Shown: positions 47,718 to 56,505 of the stretch, piece by piece
Layout of the letters: each line of letters opens with the position of its first letter
Position numbering within the stretch: position 1 is the first letter of the stretch
NCBI GenBank assembly: GCA_025454975.1
Contig: JALONK010000001.1
Location: 121,629 to 185,628, forward strand
Length of the DNA: 64,000 nt
Direction of reading: 5' to 3'
Source: Bacteroidia bacterium
GTDB taxonomy: Bacteria > Bacteroidota > Bacteroidia > UKL13-3
Translations under genes and position numbers: made by a program
The notes under the pieces: model-generated
What the model saw: only the letters and a program-made list of their open reading frames with translations
What the model was told of the DNA's origin: nothing
Databases searched by the model: none

Positions 47718-47749
47718 TTGTAATAATAATAGGTTTTTGCTTAGGTTTG
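47718..47749 (+). promoter_or_regulatory. Promoter of the symporter gene (TTG-N21-TAGGTTTG)
   Basis: TTG at 47718-47720 and TAGGTTTG at 47742-47749, 21 bases apart, end 5 bases before the ATG at 47755 and so decide that start against an in-frame TTG at 47737. Confidence 0.6.
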
Positions 47750-47754
47750 AAGTT

Positions 47755-49107
47755 ATGGACGTTAAAAAAATTACATGGGTAACTCTTTTACTTTTTTTTA
47801 TTGATGGACTTCTACATTCCTTATCTTGGTGGACCAACATTAATATTCCTCAAGAAGGTTTACTGCCGGTTAGGGTATTATTTTTAATATCAATAATCAC
47901 ACTTACCATTGCAAAACGTTCATTAACGTATAGCATTCTTGCCTGTATGTTTATAGGGATTACGGTTGCCGAAATATGGCCTAATGTGGCTATAAATTTG
48001 AAAGTTTTCAGTGATATATTTTTAAGGTTGATAAAAACTATTATTGCACCGCTTTTATTTAGTACGTTGGTGGTTGGTATTGCAGGGCATAGTGATTTAA
48101 AGCAGGTAGGACGAATGGGGATAAAGTCTATTTTATACTTCGAAGTGGTTACTACCATTGCATTAATTATCGGGTTGGCAGCAATAAATATATCAGAAGC
48201 AGGAAAAGGCACCAACATGCAAGCGAAAACAGAACAGGTTGATAAGGCCAATCAATTGCTGAGTCAGAAAACAAAACACGATGTTATTCTTGATATATTT
48301 CCTGAGAATATTGCTAAGTCAGTTGCAGAAAATCAGGTATTACAAATAGTTGTATTCAGCATTTTGTTTGGTATCGGATTAGCTCAGGTGAAGGGCGAAC
48401 GCAAGCAAAAAATGGTTAATGCCATTGAGGGTTTAGCGGAGGTAATGTTTAAGTTTACAAATATTGTTATGTATGTTGCCCCACTCGCAGTTGGCGGTGC
48501 CATTGCTTATGCGGTGGCAAGTATGGGGTATGAAGTACTTCAAAGTTTATTTAAGCTATTAATTACTTTATATGTAGCACTTATAGCATTTATTTTACTT
48601 GTACTTGTGCCAATTGGATTACTTGTAAAGTTACCATTTAAGAGTTTTATCAACCACATCAGTGAGCCTTTATCAATTGCTTTTGCTACTGCCAGTTCAG
48701 AAGCAGCATTGCCCAAGGCGATGGAAAACTTAGAAAAAATGGGAATTCCAAGAAAGGTAGTCGCCTTTGTATTACCTACCGGATTCAGTTTTAATCTTGA
48801 TGGAACAACATTGTATTTATCATTAGCTTCGGTTTTTGTTGCTCAGGTTTGTGGAATTGAATTAACCATCTTGGAACAAATAACCATGTGTGCGTTATTG
48901 ATGCTTACTTCAAAAGGGGTTGCCGGTGTAAGAGGAGCTTCATTTCTAATTTTAGTGAGTACCGTCGAATCTTTAGGCATACCTGCACAAAAGGCGTTTG
49001 CTATTTTAGCTATTGATGCATTTATGGATATGGGCAGAACTTCTGTAAATTTAATAGGGAATTGCCTAGCTACCTATGTTGTTGCAAAATGGGAAGGCGA
49101 AGTTTAA
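47755..49107 (+). CDS. Dicarboxylate/amino acid:cation symporter (DAACS/GltP-DctA family)
   Basis: This 450-residue inner membrane transporter has about eight helices and two re-entrant loops. Diagnostic motifs are the serine-rich FATASSEAALPKAMENL (HP1), the LPTGFSFNLDGTTLYLS motif (TM7, NMDGT-like as NLDGT) and the C-terminal LTSKGVAGVRGASFLILV and DMGRTSVNLIGNCLA. It imports C4-dicarboxylates or acidic amino acids with Na+ or H+. The exact substrate is not decided by the sequence. Its stop codon directly abuts the stop of rnz. Confidence 0.92.
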   Translation: MDVKKITWVTLLLFFIDGLLHSLSWWTNINIPQEGLLPVRVLFLISIITLTIAKRSLTYSILACMFIGITVAEIWPNVAINLKVFSDIFLRLIKTIIAPLLFSTLVVGIAGHSDLKQVGRMGIKSILYFEVVTTIALIIGLAAINISEAGKGTNMQAKTEQVDKANQLLSQKTKHDVILDIFPENIAKSVAENQVLQIVVFSILFGIGLAQVKGERKQKMVNAIEGLAEVMFKFTNIVMYVAPLAVGGAIAYAVASMGYEVLQSLFKLLITLYVALIAFILLVLVPIGLLVKLPFKSFINHISEPLSIAFATASSEAALPKAMENLEKMGIPRKVVAFVLPTGFSFNLDGTTLYLSLASVFVAQVCGIELTILEQITMCALLMLTSKGVAGVRGASFLILVSTVESLGIPAQKAFAILAIDAFMDMGRTSVNLIGNCLATYVVAKWEGEV

Positions 49108-50019
49108 TCAACATAACGTAAATTTCGAGCCTTCTTCTGCTACGTATGATTCAGCAAACTCCGCTCTCGTTTCAACCAAGAGTTCATCAACTACATCGTA
49201 TCTTGAAGAAAAATGTCCAATAAGAAGTTTTTGTGTTTCAGCTAAGCCGGCAATAATACCTGCTTCTTTAGCAGTAGTATGTTTGGTTTCAATGGCTCTA
49301 GCTAATTTATCATGTAAAAATGTTGCTTCATGGTATAAAAGGTTTACACCTTTTATGTTTTTAGCTACTCGTTCATCAAATCGAGTGTCGCTGCAATAGG
49401 CATAGCTTATAGGGCTACCGGGTTCGCTTGTTAATGTTGTATTTGGTATAAGGGTTCCGTTATAAACATAATCTTTACCCTTTTTAATATCAGCATAACT
49501 TGATACAGGAACTTCATATTTTTCGCACGCCTCCATGTTTAATTTTCGTAAACGTTCTTTTTCTTCAAATAAAAAACCCGTAGTAGGAACGCGATGATAA
49601 AGAGGAAATGAACTCACTTTTAATTCATCATCCTCAAAAATGACCTCTTTAACTTCAGTTTGTGTAACATGCTTGATAATTTCAAATCGCATGTGGTTAT
49701 CTGTGAGCTCTATGAACAGGTCTAAAATCTTGAACAAGGCATCCGGTCCGTATATGTGCAGTGGTTCGGTGCGTTGCATTAAGTTCATACTAAATATCAA
49801 TCCGGGTAAACCCAGCATATGATCAGCATGTACATGACTTATAAAAATATGCTTAATCTTTGACTTACGAATTTTATATCGCTGCATTTGTACTTGTGTT
49901 CCTTCTCCACAATCAATTAGCATATGATGGTCGAGCATCTTTAAATATTGTGCTGAAGGAGAACGATGCAGGGTAGGGGTTGCCGAGCTGTTCCCCAAAA
50001 TTACCAATTCAAAAATCAT
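49108..50019 (-). CDS. rnz: Ribonuclease Z
   Basis: This metallo-beta-lactamase fold endonuclease matures tRNA 3' ends. The HxHxDH motif is HVHADH at residues 62-67, preceded by LGNSSATPT and IDCGEGTQVQ, and followed by the C-terminal YCSDTR, HEATF and IGHFSSRY blocks typical of long bacterial RNase Z (303 residues). It starts inside the stop of the upstream STAS gene (4-base overlap), so the two are translationally coupled. Confidence 0.95.
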   Translation of the reverse strand: MIFELVILGNSSATPTLHRSPSAQYLKMLDHHMLIDCGEGTQVQMQRYKIRKSKIKHIFISHVHADHMLGLPGLIFSMNLMQRTEPLHIYGPDALFKILDLFIELTDNHMRFEIIKHVTQTEVKEVIFEDDELKVSSFPLYHRVPTTGFLFEEKERLRKLNMEACEKYEVPVSSYADIKKGKDYVYNGTLIPNTTLTSEPGSPISYAYCSDTRFDERVAKNIKGVNLLYHEATFLHDKLARAIETKHTTAKEAGIIAGLAETQKLLIGHFSSRYDVVDELLVETRAEFAESYVAEEGSKFTLC

Positions 50020-50396
50020 GCGCCTTCTTCTGTATCACCCATATTTAAAAACTGCTTTTCCAGTTGGTCCATGAAAACAAAATCCATGGCCTCAATATCG
50101 GTGGGGATAAATGTAATTTCTGCTTTATTAAATAATCTTGTTAATGGTTCATCAGCCTCAGTAATTATAAGCATGCCGTTTCTTTCTTGTAATGAAAGGC
50201 CAAGCTCAATTAAAATCCTCGTAGCCTCAGCATTGCACACCTTTACCCCTGATATATTTACAATTACATATTTGCTGCTACTTTCAATTTCATGGTTAAC
50301 TTTTTCAGATAACTTAACTGCAGCATCCTTATCTAATTGTACTAAGTCGGTTTTTATCAGCGAATATTGGTCGCTTTTCTCAATTGTGTAATTCAT
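50016..50396 (-). CDS. STAS domain protein (anti-sigma antagonist-like)
   Basis: The 126-residue protein has the SpoIIAA-type STAS fold: YVIVNISGVKVCNAEATRILIELGL where phosphorylatable antagonists have DLSGVxxIDSSGLG. The usual phospho-serine is replaced (NAEAT), so regulation by serine phosphorylation is doubtful. It is coupled to rnz by an ATGA overlap. A regulatory or scaffolding role is inferred. Confidence 0.8.
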   Translation of the reverse strand: MNYTIEKSDQYSLIKTDLVQLDKDAAVKLSEKVNHEIESSSKYVIVNISGVKVCNAEATRILIELGLSLQERNGMLIITEADEPLTRLFNKAEITFIPTDIEAMDFVFMDQLEKQFLNMGDTEEGA

Positions 50397-50414
50397 ATTA
50401 AGTTGAATAGTGTT

Positions 50415-50432
50415 GTAAAGTTAATACTTTAC
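50415..50432. promoter_or_regulatory. Inverted repeat in the STAS/SDR spacer
   Basis: GTAAAGT and ACTTTAC form perfect 7-base arms around TAAT between two divergent transcription units. An operator or a small hairpin is possible. Confidence 0.3.
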
Positions 50433-50554
50433 TTGTAAACGGAAAAGTAATTGATGTAAATATACCTTATGAAAAATGGAGGTATACAATTGTATTATAA
50501 ATATCTTTTTAACTAGTATGTGTTAGATAATATTGATTAAATTCGACCTCAAAT

Positions 50555-51316
50555 ATGAGCAGAAAAATAGCATGTATTACAGGAGCATCAGCCGGAATTG
50601 GCGAGGCTACTGCAAAATTACTAGCCGAGCAACAATATAATTTAATTCTTACTGCCAGGCGGGAGGATAAATTAAATATACTGGCTCAAAACTTAGTTTC
50701 GCAATACGGTATAAGTGTAAAGGTGCTTGCATTAGATGTACGTAATCGAGCAGATGTTATGAATACCTTTAGTAGTTTACCGGAGTCGTGGCAAAAGATT
50801 GACATACTAATTAATAATGCAGGCTTGGCTAGCGGATTTGGAAGCATTGAAGAAGGTAATATGGATGATTGGGATGTGATGATTGATACCAATGTAAAAG
50901 GGTTATTATATGTAACTCGTTCGGTAGTTCCGATGATGATTGAAGCCGGAGGTGGTCATATTATTAATATTGGTTCAATTGCAGCTAAGGAGGTTTATGC
51001 AAATGGTAATGTTTATTGTGCCACCAAACATGCAGTTGATGCGTTAAATAAGGCTATGCGATTAGAACTTTCAAAGTATCCTATTAAAGTTTCCGCAGTT
51101 CATCCCGGAGCAGTAGAAACTGAATTTAGTGTGGTTCGCTTTAAAGGAGATAAGGAAAGGGCGTCAAAAGTTTATGAAGGTTTTGAAAATCTACTAGCCG
51201 AAGATATTGCTGATGCTATTTGGTATATTATCAGTCGCCCTAAACACGTTAACATAAACGAAATGGTTATTATGCCAACCGCTCAACCGATGGCATCTTT
51301 AATTCATAGAAAATAA
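50555..51316 (+). CDS. Short-chain dehydrogenase/reductase, NAD(P)-dependent
   Basis: This is a classical SDR of the YdfG type: cofactor motif TGASAGIGEATA, NNAG near residue 90 (LINNAGLASGFG), the catalytic Ser in NIGSIA and YxxxK as YCATKHAV. It is 253 residues, cytoplasmic. The substrate is unknown, possibly 3-hydroxy acids such as serine by similarity to YdfG. The following gene starts 2 bases after its stop. Confidence 0.92.
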   Translation: MSRKIACITGASAGIGEATAKLLAEQQYNLILTARREDKLNILAQNLVSQYGISVKVLALDVRNRADVMNTFSSLPESWQKIDILINNAGLASGFGSIEEGNMDDWDVMIDTNVKGLLYVTRSVVPMMIEAGGGHIINIGSIAAKEVYANGNVYCATKHAVDALNKAMRLELSKYPIKVSAVHPGAVETEFSVVRFKGDKERASKVYEGFENLLAEDIADAIWYIISRPKHVNINEMVIMPTAQPMASLIHRK

Positions 51317-51318
51317 GC

Positions 51319-52593
51319 ATGAAAAAAATATTGTTATATCTACTGATGAGTTTATGTTCAACTTTGTTTGTTTGTGCCCAGCAAAAAACTCGTGTTTGGC
51401 TAAACGAAGTTGCAAGAGACGATAAGTTTGATAGAATAAACATGAACTTTGCCGTATTCGAATTAACAAATGACACCATCTTAACTTGGGACTTTGAAGG
51501 CACTAAAGAAGCAAAACCTTTAGCCATTAAAAAACCGGCAGGCTACCGACATTACGGATATGGATATCTATGGTTTGGTGCCAATAAATCAGGTAAAAGT
51601 CCGGGCATGTTAACCATTCTCATCGGTAATCCTTACGATAAAAATCCAGCTTTTATAGCTGATGTAAATAACAATAACGATTTTACGGATGATAGTATCA
51701 GGTATTTACCTTGGCGAAATGATTCGGTTGAATTTAATATCTGTTTAAGTGAGACACAAGTATGTAACAGAGTTAAGTTTACACGACATCCATATAATGG
51801 TAAGTTTGCTTACAAAGAATTAATGAATGAGTTTTATGCAATGAATTATCCTAATCGAAAATTCTTAGGCATGGAACATTGTTATCGCGAACAACATTAT
51901 CAAACCAAAGCAGGTTATTTAGCAAGTGGGAACGATAGTTTTAGAATAGCCTTGTATGATGCCAATAATAATGGAGTTTATAATGAGTCTGACACTGATT
52001 ACATGGTAGTGGCTCATTTAAATGATACTGTATTTTACCCTTTTGATGATTTGTATAGCAGCATTATCAGTAAAACTAAAGGTAACTGTTTTATAGATAA
52101 AAATGGCAGTCAGTTTACCTATATAACTGCCGCTTCCCAAGGCGATTGGTTAGAGGTAGAAATCAATGATCAAACAACAAATGAGGCTCAGATAAAACTT
52201 GGTAAAAAACTTCCAAAGTTTAAATATATTAATTGGAAAGGGGAGAAAGGTAAACTAAAGCCGTCCCGCAAAATGGCTTGGTATATTTATTTTGGCTCAC
52301 CTTTAACACCTACATTCACTGAGGATACAGCATATCTTCGAAAACTAAGAGATAGCAACAACAATAAACTCATGGTTATTGGTTTTATCGAATTCAGCAA
52401 GTCTTATGAATTAAGTGTATTTGGACAATTCGGTAAGCCAAATTGGATATTGGCCAATAAGGATAAATACCTTAACAAATCATTAGGGATAAAAGGTTTG
52501 CCTAGCAGTATTTTAACCTATAAAAAAAGAAGAGTTAGGGCATATCATCTTTCTCCAAAAGAAGTGTTTGAATTGTTGAGTAAAGAAAATTAG
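51319..52593 (+). CDS. Exported protein with EF-hand-like loops and cysteine-less thioredoxin-like domain
   Basis: A signal peptide (cleavage near FVCAQ) is followed by a beta-rich region with two Asp/Asn loops like Ca-binding EF-hand or dockerin loops: DVNNNNDFTDDS (from residue 115) and DANNNGVYNESD (from residue 214). From about residue 295 the pattern is thioredoxin-like (LGKKLPKFKYINWKGE, then WYIYFGSPLTP, VIGFI, GIKGLPSSILTY). The CxxC motif is replaced by GSPLTP, so it cannot do dithiol chemistry. It is translationally close to the SDR (2-base gap). The function is unknown. Confidence 0.72.
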   Translation: MKKILLYLLMSLCSTLFVCAQQKTRVWLNEVARDDKFDRINMNFAVFELTNDTILTWDFEGTKEAKPLAIKKPAGYRHYGYGYLWFGANKSGKSPGMLTILIGNPYDKNPAFIADVNNNNDFTDDSIRYLPWRNDSVEFNICLSETQVCNRVKFTRHPYNGKFAYKELMNEFYAMNYPNRKFLGMEHCYREQHYQTKAGYLASGNDSFRIALYDANNNGVYNESDTDYMVVAHLNDTVFYPFDDLYSSIISKTKGNCFIDKNGSQFTYITAASQGDWLEVEINDQTTNEAQIKLGKKLPKFKYINWKGEKGKLKPSRKMAWYIYFGSPLTPTFTEDTAYLRKLRDSNNNKLMVIGFIEFSKSYELSVFGQFGKPNWILANKDKYLNKSLGIKGLPSSILTYKKRRVRAYHLSPKEVFELLSKEN

Positions 52594-52595
52594 CC

Positions 52596-52901
52596 TTATT
52601 CAACCTCAATATCTATCACCCGTCGTTCCAATCTAGCTTCAGCGATAAAAGGCATTACAGCCTTATGCAATGGGTGTTCAGCATAAAACTTTAAAGCTTC
52701 CAAATTATTGAATTTGCTGTATAAAACAACATCCGCACTATCCTCGGTATGTAATACATCAAAGGATACTTTTAAAGAAATACAGCCTTCAATTTTACCA
52801 TTAAGGGATTCTAGTTTTTCCTTAATTGCTAAGGCATTTTGCTCTTTGCTCATCCCATTTGCAAAGGGCTTTAGTTTCCAAAATACAATATGTTCTATCA
52901 T
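52596..52901 (-). CDS. Dabb family stress-responsive A/B-barrel protein
   Basis: The 101-residue protein is a Dabb ferredoxin-like barrel: MIEHIVFWKLK at the start, DVVLYSKFNNLEALKFYAEHP in the centre. Family members include small dimeric stress proteins and polyketide cyclases. The role here is unknown. Its start overlaps the stop of the YiiX-like gene by 4 bases. Confidence 0.88.
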   Translation of the reverse strand: MIEHIVFWKLKPFANGMSKEQNALAIKEKLESLNGKIEGCISLKVSFDVLHTEDSADVVLYSKFNNLEALKFYAEHPLHKAVMPFIAEARLERRVIDIEVE

Positions 52902-53527
52902 GGATTAATATTTAATTTACCTAACCAAATTAATAAATTACTTGCAGCAATACCTGCCGGATTAATACCAGGTTTACCCTCTGGTATTTCGATTCCTAAG
53001 TTATTATAATAATTAATCCATGCCTGATAAGTGGCCTTTGTTTTTGGTGATTTAAAAGTCATAGGCTCCAATCTAAAAACATCGTTGTTATTATTGGCAT
53101 ATTTAAAAGCATCGTAGATTAATTCACTGCAGTAATATTTTTTGTTGTTGTATAAAAAGGCATCATCATAAGCAACGCCTAATTGTTGGATAGCAAAGTT
53201 ACATGCCGGTATCAGCATAGAATCGTACTCCGGTTTAAGTCGTGCAGCATATACCGGATTATTATTACGCGATATAAAAGTATTTAATGGTGTTAATTTT
53301 ACATCACTTCCAATAGCTTCAATTATCCAAACAGTATCTTTATCTATCCAAACTAATCCTATGTGCGAAAATGCAAGTGTATCATGTTTTTTAGTAACTT
53401 CTTCAATTGCATCACATAAAGCTCCGCAGTCTAAGTTTTGAAATAAGATATCTCCGCTTTTTAACTTTACTTGTGCTGATGATGATGAATAAATCAGCAA
53501 GAAAAGTATACCCAATAGTTTATGCAT
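52898..53527 (-). CDS. YiiX/YebB-like permuted NlpC/P60 hydrolase (C92 peptidase)
   Basis: A signal peptide (cleavage after SSSSAQ) leads into a circularly permuted papain-like domain. The catalytic histidine is in FSHIGLV (H55) and the cysteine in YYCSELIYDAF (C133), the order expected for YiiX-type enzymes. It is likely a periplasmic amidase or peptidase acting on peptidoglycan or lipid-linked substrates. It is followed by the Dabb gene in one unit. Confidence 0.85.
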   Translation of the reverse strand: MHKLLGILFLLIYSSSSAQVKLKSGDILFQNLDCGALCDAIEEVTKKHDTLAFSHIGLVWIDKDTVWIIEAIGSDVKLTPLNTFISRNNNPVYAARLKPEYDSMLIPACNFAIQQLGVAYDDAFLYNNKKYYCSELIYDAFKYANNNNDVFRLEPMTFKSPKTKATYQAWINYYNNLGIEIPEGKPGINPAGIAASNLLIWLGKLNINP

Positions 53528-53718
53528 AACGTTTGCGAATGTAATATCACAATATCAAATCAGCAATTAGTTAGGCTAATCAAGTTAATCTTAAATTTAT
53601 TGTTGGTTGATTTAACCCACAAAACAGTGGTTTAGGCCGATTTTTTTAAAAACATTACACTAATAATTGTAAATCTGTAAAATGATGTTTTCTTTTGAAG
53701 TACCTTTAACCTAATGAT

Positions 53719-53793
53719 ATGCTCAACAAAACATTCACCTATGGTGATGATGCTTACATTCATTTGGTTTATAATAACAACAACCAGTCATGA
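53719..53793 (+). CDS. Possible 24-residue leader ORF coupled to the cytochrome lipoprotein
   Basis: ATG at 53719 opens 24 codons ending in TGA at 53791-53793, overlapping the next gene's ATG (53790) as ATGA. The peptide starts MLNKTFTYGDDAY and ends in an Asn run. The exact ATGA coupling is suggestive, but there is no independent evidence of translation. Confidence 0.25.
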   Translation: MLNKTFTYGDDAYIHLVYNNNNQS

Positions 53794-54155
53794 CAAAAAA
53801 TAATTTTATTTTTAGGGCAACAACCATATTTACAATATGCTTTTTAGCTTCTTGTTATTATGATAATAAAGAGGAGTTATACCCTACACCTCCGGTGCCT
53901 CCGGTGCCAACTGTAGTAACTTTTAAGGATAATATTGCACCCCTTATCAATTCAAATTGTGCATCTTCAAATTGTCATGGTGGAAGTGTATCACCATCCT
54001 TAACCAATTATCAGGAAATATTTAATAATCGAAACAGGATTAAAGCCCGTGCAATAGATGGTGTGCCTTCGCCAATGCCGGCATCCGGACTTATGAGTAT
54101 TGAAAACAGGAATATGTTGGCGAAATGGATTAATGACGGAGCTTTAAATAACTAA
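53790..54155 (+). CDS. Cytochrome c-like lipoprotein with CX4CH motif
   Basis: A lipoprotein signal (ICFLASC, lipobox cysteine at residue 22) and a proline-rich linker precede a small domain with FKDNIAPLINSNCASSNCHGG. The heme-binding-type motif is C57-X4-C62-H63 in place of CxxCH, as seen in some Bacteroidota and planctomycete cytochrome-like domains, with a possible distal methionine in the MPASGLM segment. It is probably an outer membrane or periplasmic electron carrier. It is the first full gene of a three-gene operon (3 bases to the next). Confidence 0.8.
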   Translation: MTKNNFIFRATTIFTICFLASCYYDNKEELYPTPPVPPVPTVVTFKDNIAPLINSNCASSNCHGGSVSPSLTNYQEIFNNRNRIKARAIDGVPSPMPASGLMSIENRNMLAKWINDGALNN

Positions 54156-54158
54156 CCC

Positions 54159-55079
54159 ATGAAAAACTTAACCCTATTTATATTAGCCTTTTGCTTTGTT
54201 GGCAAAGTATTTGCACAAGATGATTTATTAAAGTTGGCTGATGAAGAAAATACAAACAAACCCACGCCGGTTTACGCAACGTTTAAATCAACACGCCTAG
54301 TGAATTTGCAATCTAATGAAACGATGAAAGCAAAGCACTTAGACTTTAGAATTATGCATAGGTTTTCTCCGATGGATATCTCACCGGATAATGTGTATGG
54401 TTTATATAATTTATTTGGCTTGGAAGGAGCCGTATTGCGTTTGGGGTTTGAATATGGAATAACCGATCGTTGGATGGTGAATGTAGGCAGAAGTACTCAA
54501 CGTAAAACATACGACTTGTCAACAAAATATAAAATTGTAGAACAAACAAGAGGTAAAAAGTCATTTCCTTTTAGTATTAATTATTTTGGCAATATTGGCA
54601 TCAACACTAATGAATGGGAGAACAAAAATATTAATAACTATTTTACTTCTCGTTTAAGTTTTGTGAATCAATTTATCATTACGCATAAACTCAATAACAA
54701 TTTTTCATTTTTATTAGCGCCAACATTAGTACACCATAATTTAGTTGATACTAAAAAAGAACCGAATGATATTTTCGCTCTAGGTATTGGTGCAAGCATA
54801 AAAATAACTAAAAGTACAAGGTTTAATATCGAATATATTCCTCGATTAAATGGAAGAGATGAACCGAGAAATCCACTGGGTAAACCTAGGTATCATGATG
54901 CCATTGCTATTGGATTCGACATTGAAACAGGCGGACATGTATTTCAGCTTCATTTTACAAATACAAATGGATTAATTGAGCAACAATTTATTGCAAGAAA
55001 CGAATCGCCAATTGAGCTTGCAGCTATTCGCTTTGGGTTTAATTTATCACGAACTTTTAGTTTCGACAAAACAAAATAA
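54159..55079 (+). CDS. DUF5777 family outer membrane beta-barrel protein
   Basis: A signal peptide (cleavage after KVFAQ) precedes about 285 residues of beta-barrel-like sequence with the DUF5777 blocks HLDFRIMHRFSPMD, LGFEYGITDRWMVNVGRS and FNIEYIPRL. The family is known from Bacteroidota and has no assigned function. It lies between the cytochrome lipoprotein and the YceI gene, suggesting a joint redox or lipid-related role. Confidence 0.85.
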   Translation: MKNLTLFILAFCFVGKVFAQDDLLKLADEENTNKPTPVYATFKSTRLVNLQSNETMKAKHLDFRIMHRFSPMDISPDNVYGLYNLFGLEGAVLRLGFEYGITDRWMVNVGRSTQRKTYDLSTKYKIVEQTRGKKSFPFSINYFGNIGINTNEWENKNINNYFTSRLSFVNQFIITHKLNNNFSFLLAPTLVHHNLVDTKKEPNDIFALGIGASIKITKSTRFNIEYIPRLNGRDEPRNPLGKPRYHDAIAIGFDIETGGHVFQLHFTNTNGLIEQQFIARNESPIELAAIRFGFNLSRTFSFDKTK

Positions 55080-55086
55080 TATCATT

Positions 55087-55635
55087 ATGAAAAATATTTA
55101 TCTTTATTTATCAGTTTTATTCATGTTGGTATCAGTTACCACATCTGCTCAAATTTATTCAACAAAAGACGGTAAGATAGATTTCTTTAGCAAAACACCT
55201 GTTGAAGATATTGAGGCTCATTCTGGTGTTGTTGTTGTATTATTAAATACTAAAACTAATGATGTTGTAGTTCAGGTAAACAACACTTCTTTTCAGTTTC
55301 CTAATAAACTTATGCAAGAGCATTTTAATGAAAAGTATATGGAAAGTGAGCAATATCCTACCAGTACATTTAAAGGGAAAATTGCACAGGTAATTGATTA
55401 TTCAAAAAATGGAACTTATGATGTTACTGTAACTGGAACACTAACTATACATGGCGTAACTAAAGAACGGACAATACCTGGAAAGTTAATTGTTAAAGAT
55501 GGAACAATACAATTACTTGCTGATTTTATGGTGAAGGTTGTTGACCATAAAATTCAGGTGCCTAAGTTAGTGGTTGCTAAAATTGCAGAAGAAATTAGTG
55601 TACATATTGATGCGGTTTTAAAACCAAGGCAGTAA
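55087..55635 (+). CDS. YceI family periplasmic lipid-binding protein
   Basis: The ATG at 55087 is chosen because it gives the signal peptide (MKNIYLYLSVLFMLVSV, cleavage after TSAQ). A longer frame would overlap the DUF5777 gene by over 100 bases. The YceI lipocalin-like fold shows FFSKTPVEDIEAHS, the SEQYPTSTFKGKI block and TVTGTLTIHGVTKERTIPG. Members bind polyisoprenoids such as quinone-like lipids in the periplasm. It is 7 bases after DUF5777. Confidence 0.9.
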   Translation: MKNIYLYLSVLFMLVSVTTSAQIYSTKDGKIDFFSKTPVEDIEAHSGVVVVLLNTKTNDVVVQVNNTSFQFPNKLMQEHFNEKYMESEQYPTSTFKGKIAQVIDYSKNGTYDVTVTGTLTIHGVTKERTIPGKLIVKDGTIQLLADFMVKVVDHKIQVPKLVVAKIAEEISVHIDAVLKPRQ

Positions 55636-55638
55636 CGT

Positions 55639-56505
55639 TTAGGTATGTTCGCTTGAGAACTTACTTTTAATTAATGGGTAAGTAAATACACTGGCAAGTA
55701 TAAGTAACGCGCCTATGTAAAATCCGGCGCTCATGTATTCCGTATCACCGAAAATAAGTACCCCAAAAACAATTCCGTATACAGGCTCAAGGTTATTGGT
55801 TATGATTATGGTTAATGGTGAAAACAATTTTAATATTTCTACACTCCATGTAAAAGCTATTGTGGTGCAAACTATACTTAACAGTAACAAATAAATAGTA
55901 TCGTTCCACTCGGGTATTGGTAAATTGAAGTCGCCGGTAAATAATTTGGTTATACTAACGGTAACCAGAGCACCAATAAACTCATAAAAGGTAATTTTAT
56001 AGGCTCCATAGTTATTAATAAGTTTGCCGTTGTACACGCCAAAAAATGCTGATGTTAAAGCAGCCAGCATCCCATAAATTAGTCCGGATAAAGATGATGG
56101 TTCGAAGTTGAAAATAATAGCTAATCCAATTACTAATATTATTCCATAAATAAAATCACCCCAGAAAAATTTCTTTTGAAGTAATATAGGCTGTAAAACA
56201 CTGGCGAATAAAGTAATAGTACTAAAGCCAGCCATAGCTACACTTACATTACTAACTTTTATGGCATGATAAAATAAATACCAATGATAACCCACAATTG
56301 CACCAACCCAAAAGAGGTGCAAGATTGGTTTAACGCCCAACTTTAATGATTCTTTTTTATAGAGCACAAAAAGGTATAAGCTGATAACAGAAAACACCAA
56401 TCGAAACCAAACTAAATCAAGGGCACCAAACGAAATTAATTTACCAAGAATGGGGGTGAATCCCCAGAAAAAAATAATGATATGAAGTTGAAGAAATTTA
56501 TTCAT
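55639..56505 (-). CDS. EamA/DMT superfamily transporter
   Basis: Ten predicted membrane helices in two EamA repeats (the FGALDLVWFRLVFSVISLYLF and LEPVYGIVFGVLIFGD blocks). It is a drug/metabolite exporter or importer of unknown substrate, 288 residues long. Its start codon overlaps the stop of the LptF/G gene by one base, and its stop is 3 bases from the convergent YceI gene. Confidence 0.9.
   Translation of the reverse strand: MNKFLQLHIIIFFWGFTPILGKLISFGALDLVWFRLVFSVISLYLFVLYKKESLKLGVKPILHLFWVGAIVGYHWYLFYHAIKVSNVSVAMAGFSTITLFASVLQPILLQKKFFWGDFIYGIILVIGLAIIFNFEPSSLSGLIYGMLAALTSAFFGVYNGKLINNYGAYKITFYEFIGALVTVSITKLFTGDFNLPIPEWNDTIYLLLLSIVCTTIAFTWSVEILKLFSPLTIIITNNLEPVYGIVFGVLIFGDTEYMSAGFYIGALLILASVFTYPLIKSKFSSEHT

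Noticed and set aside
47850..48251. 133-codon minus-strand ORF within the symporter gene
   Set aside because: It is the antisense of membrane helices. The plus-strand transporter motifs are decisive.
49966..50391. 141-codon plus-strand ORF opposite rnz and the STAS gene
   Set aside because: It is antisense to two well-supported genes and its product is a Ser/Asn/Leu-rich shadow translation.
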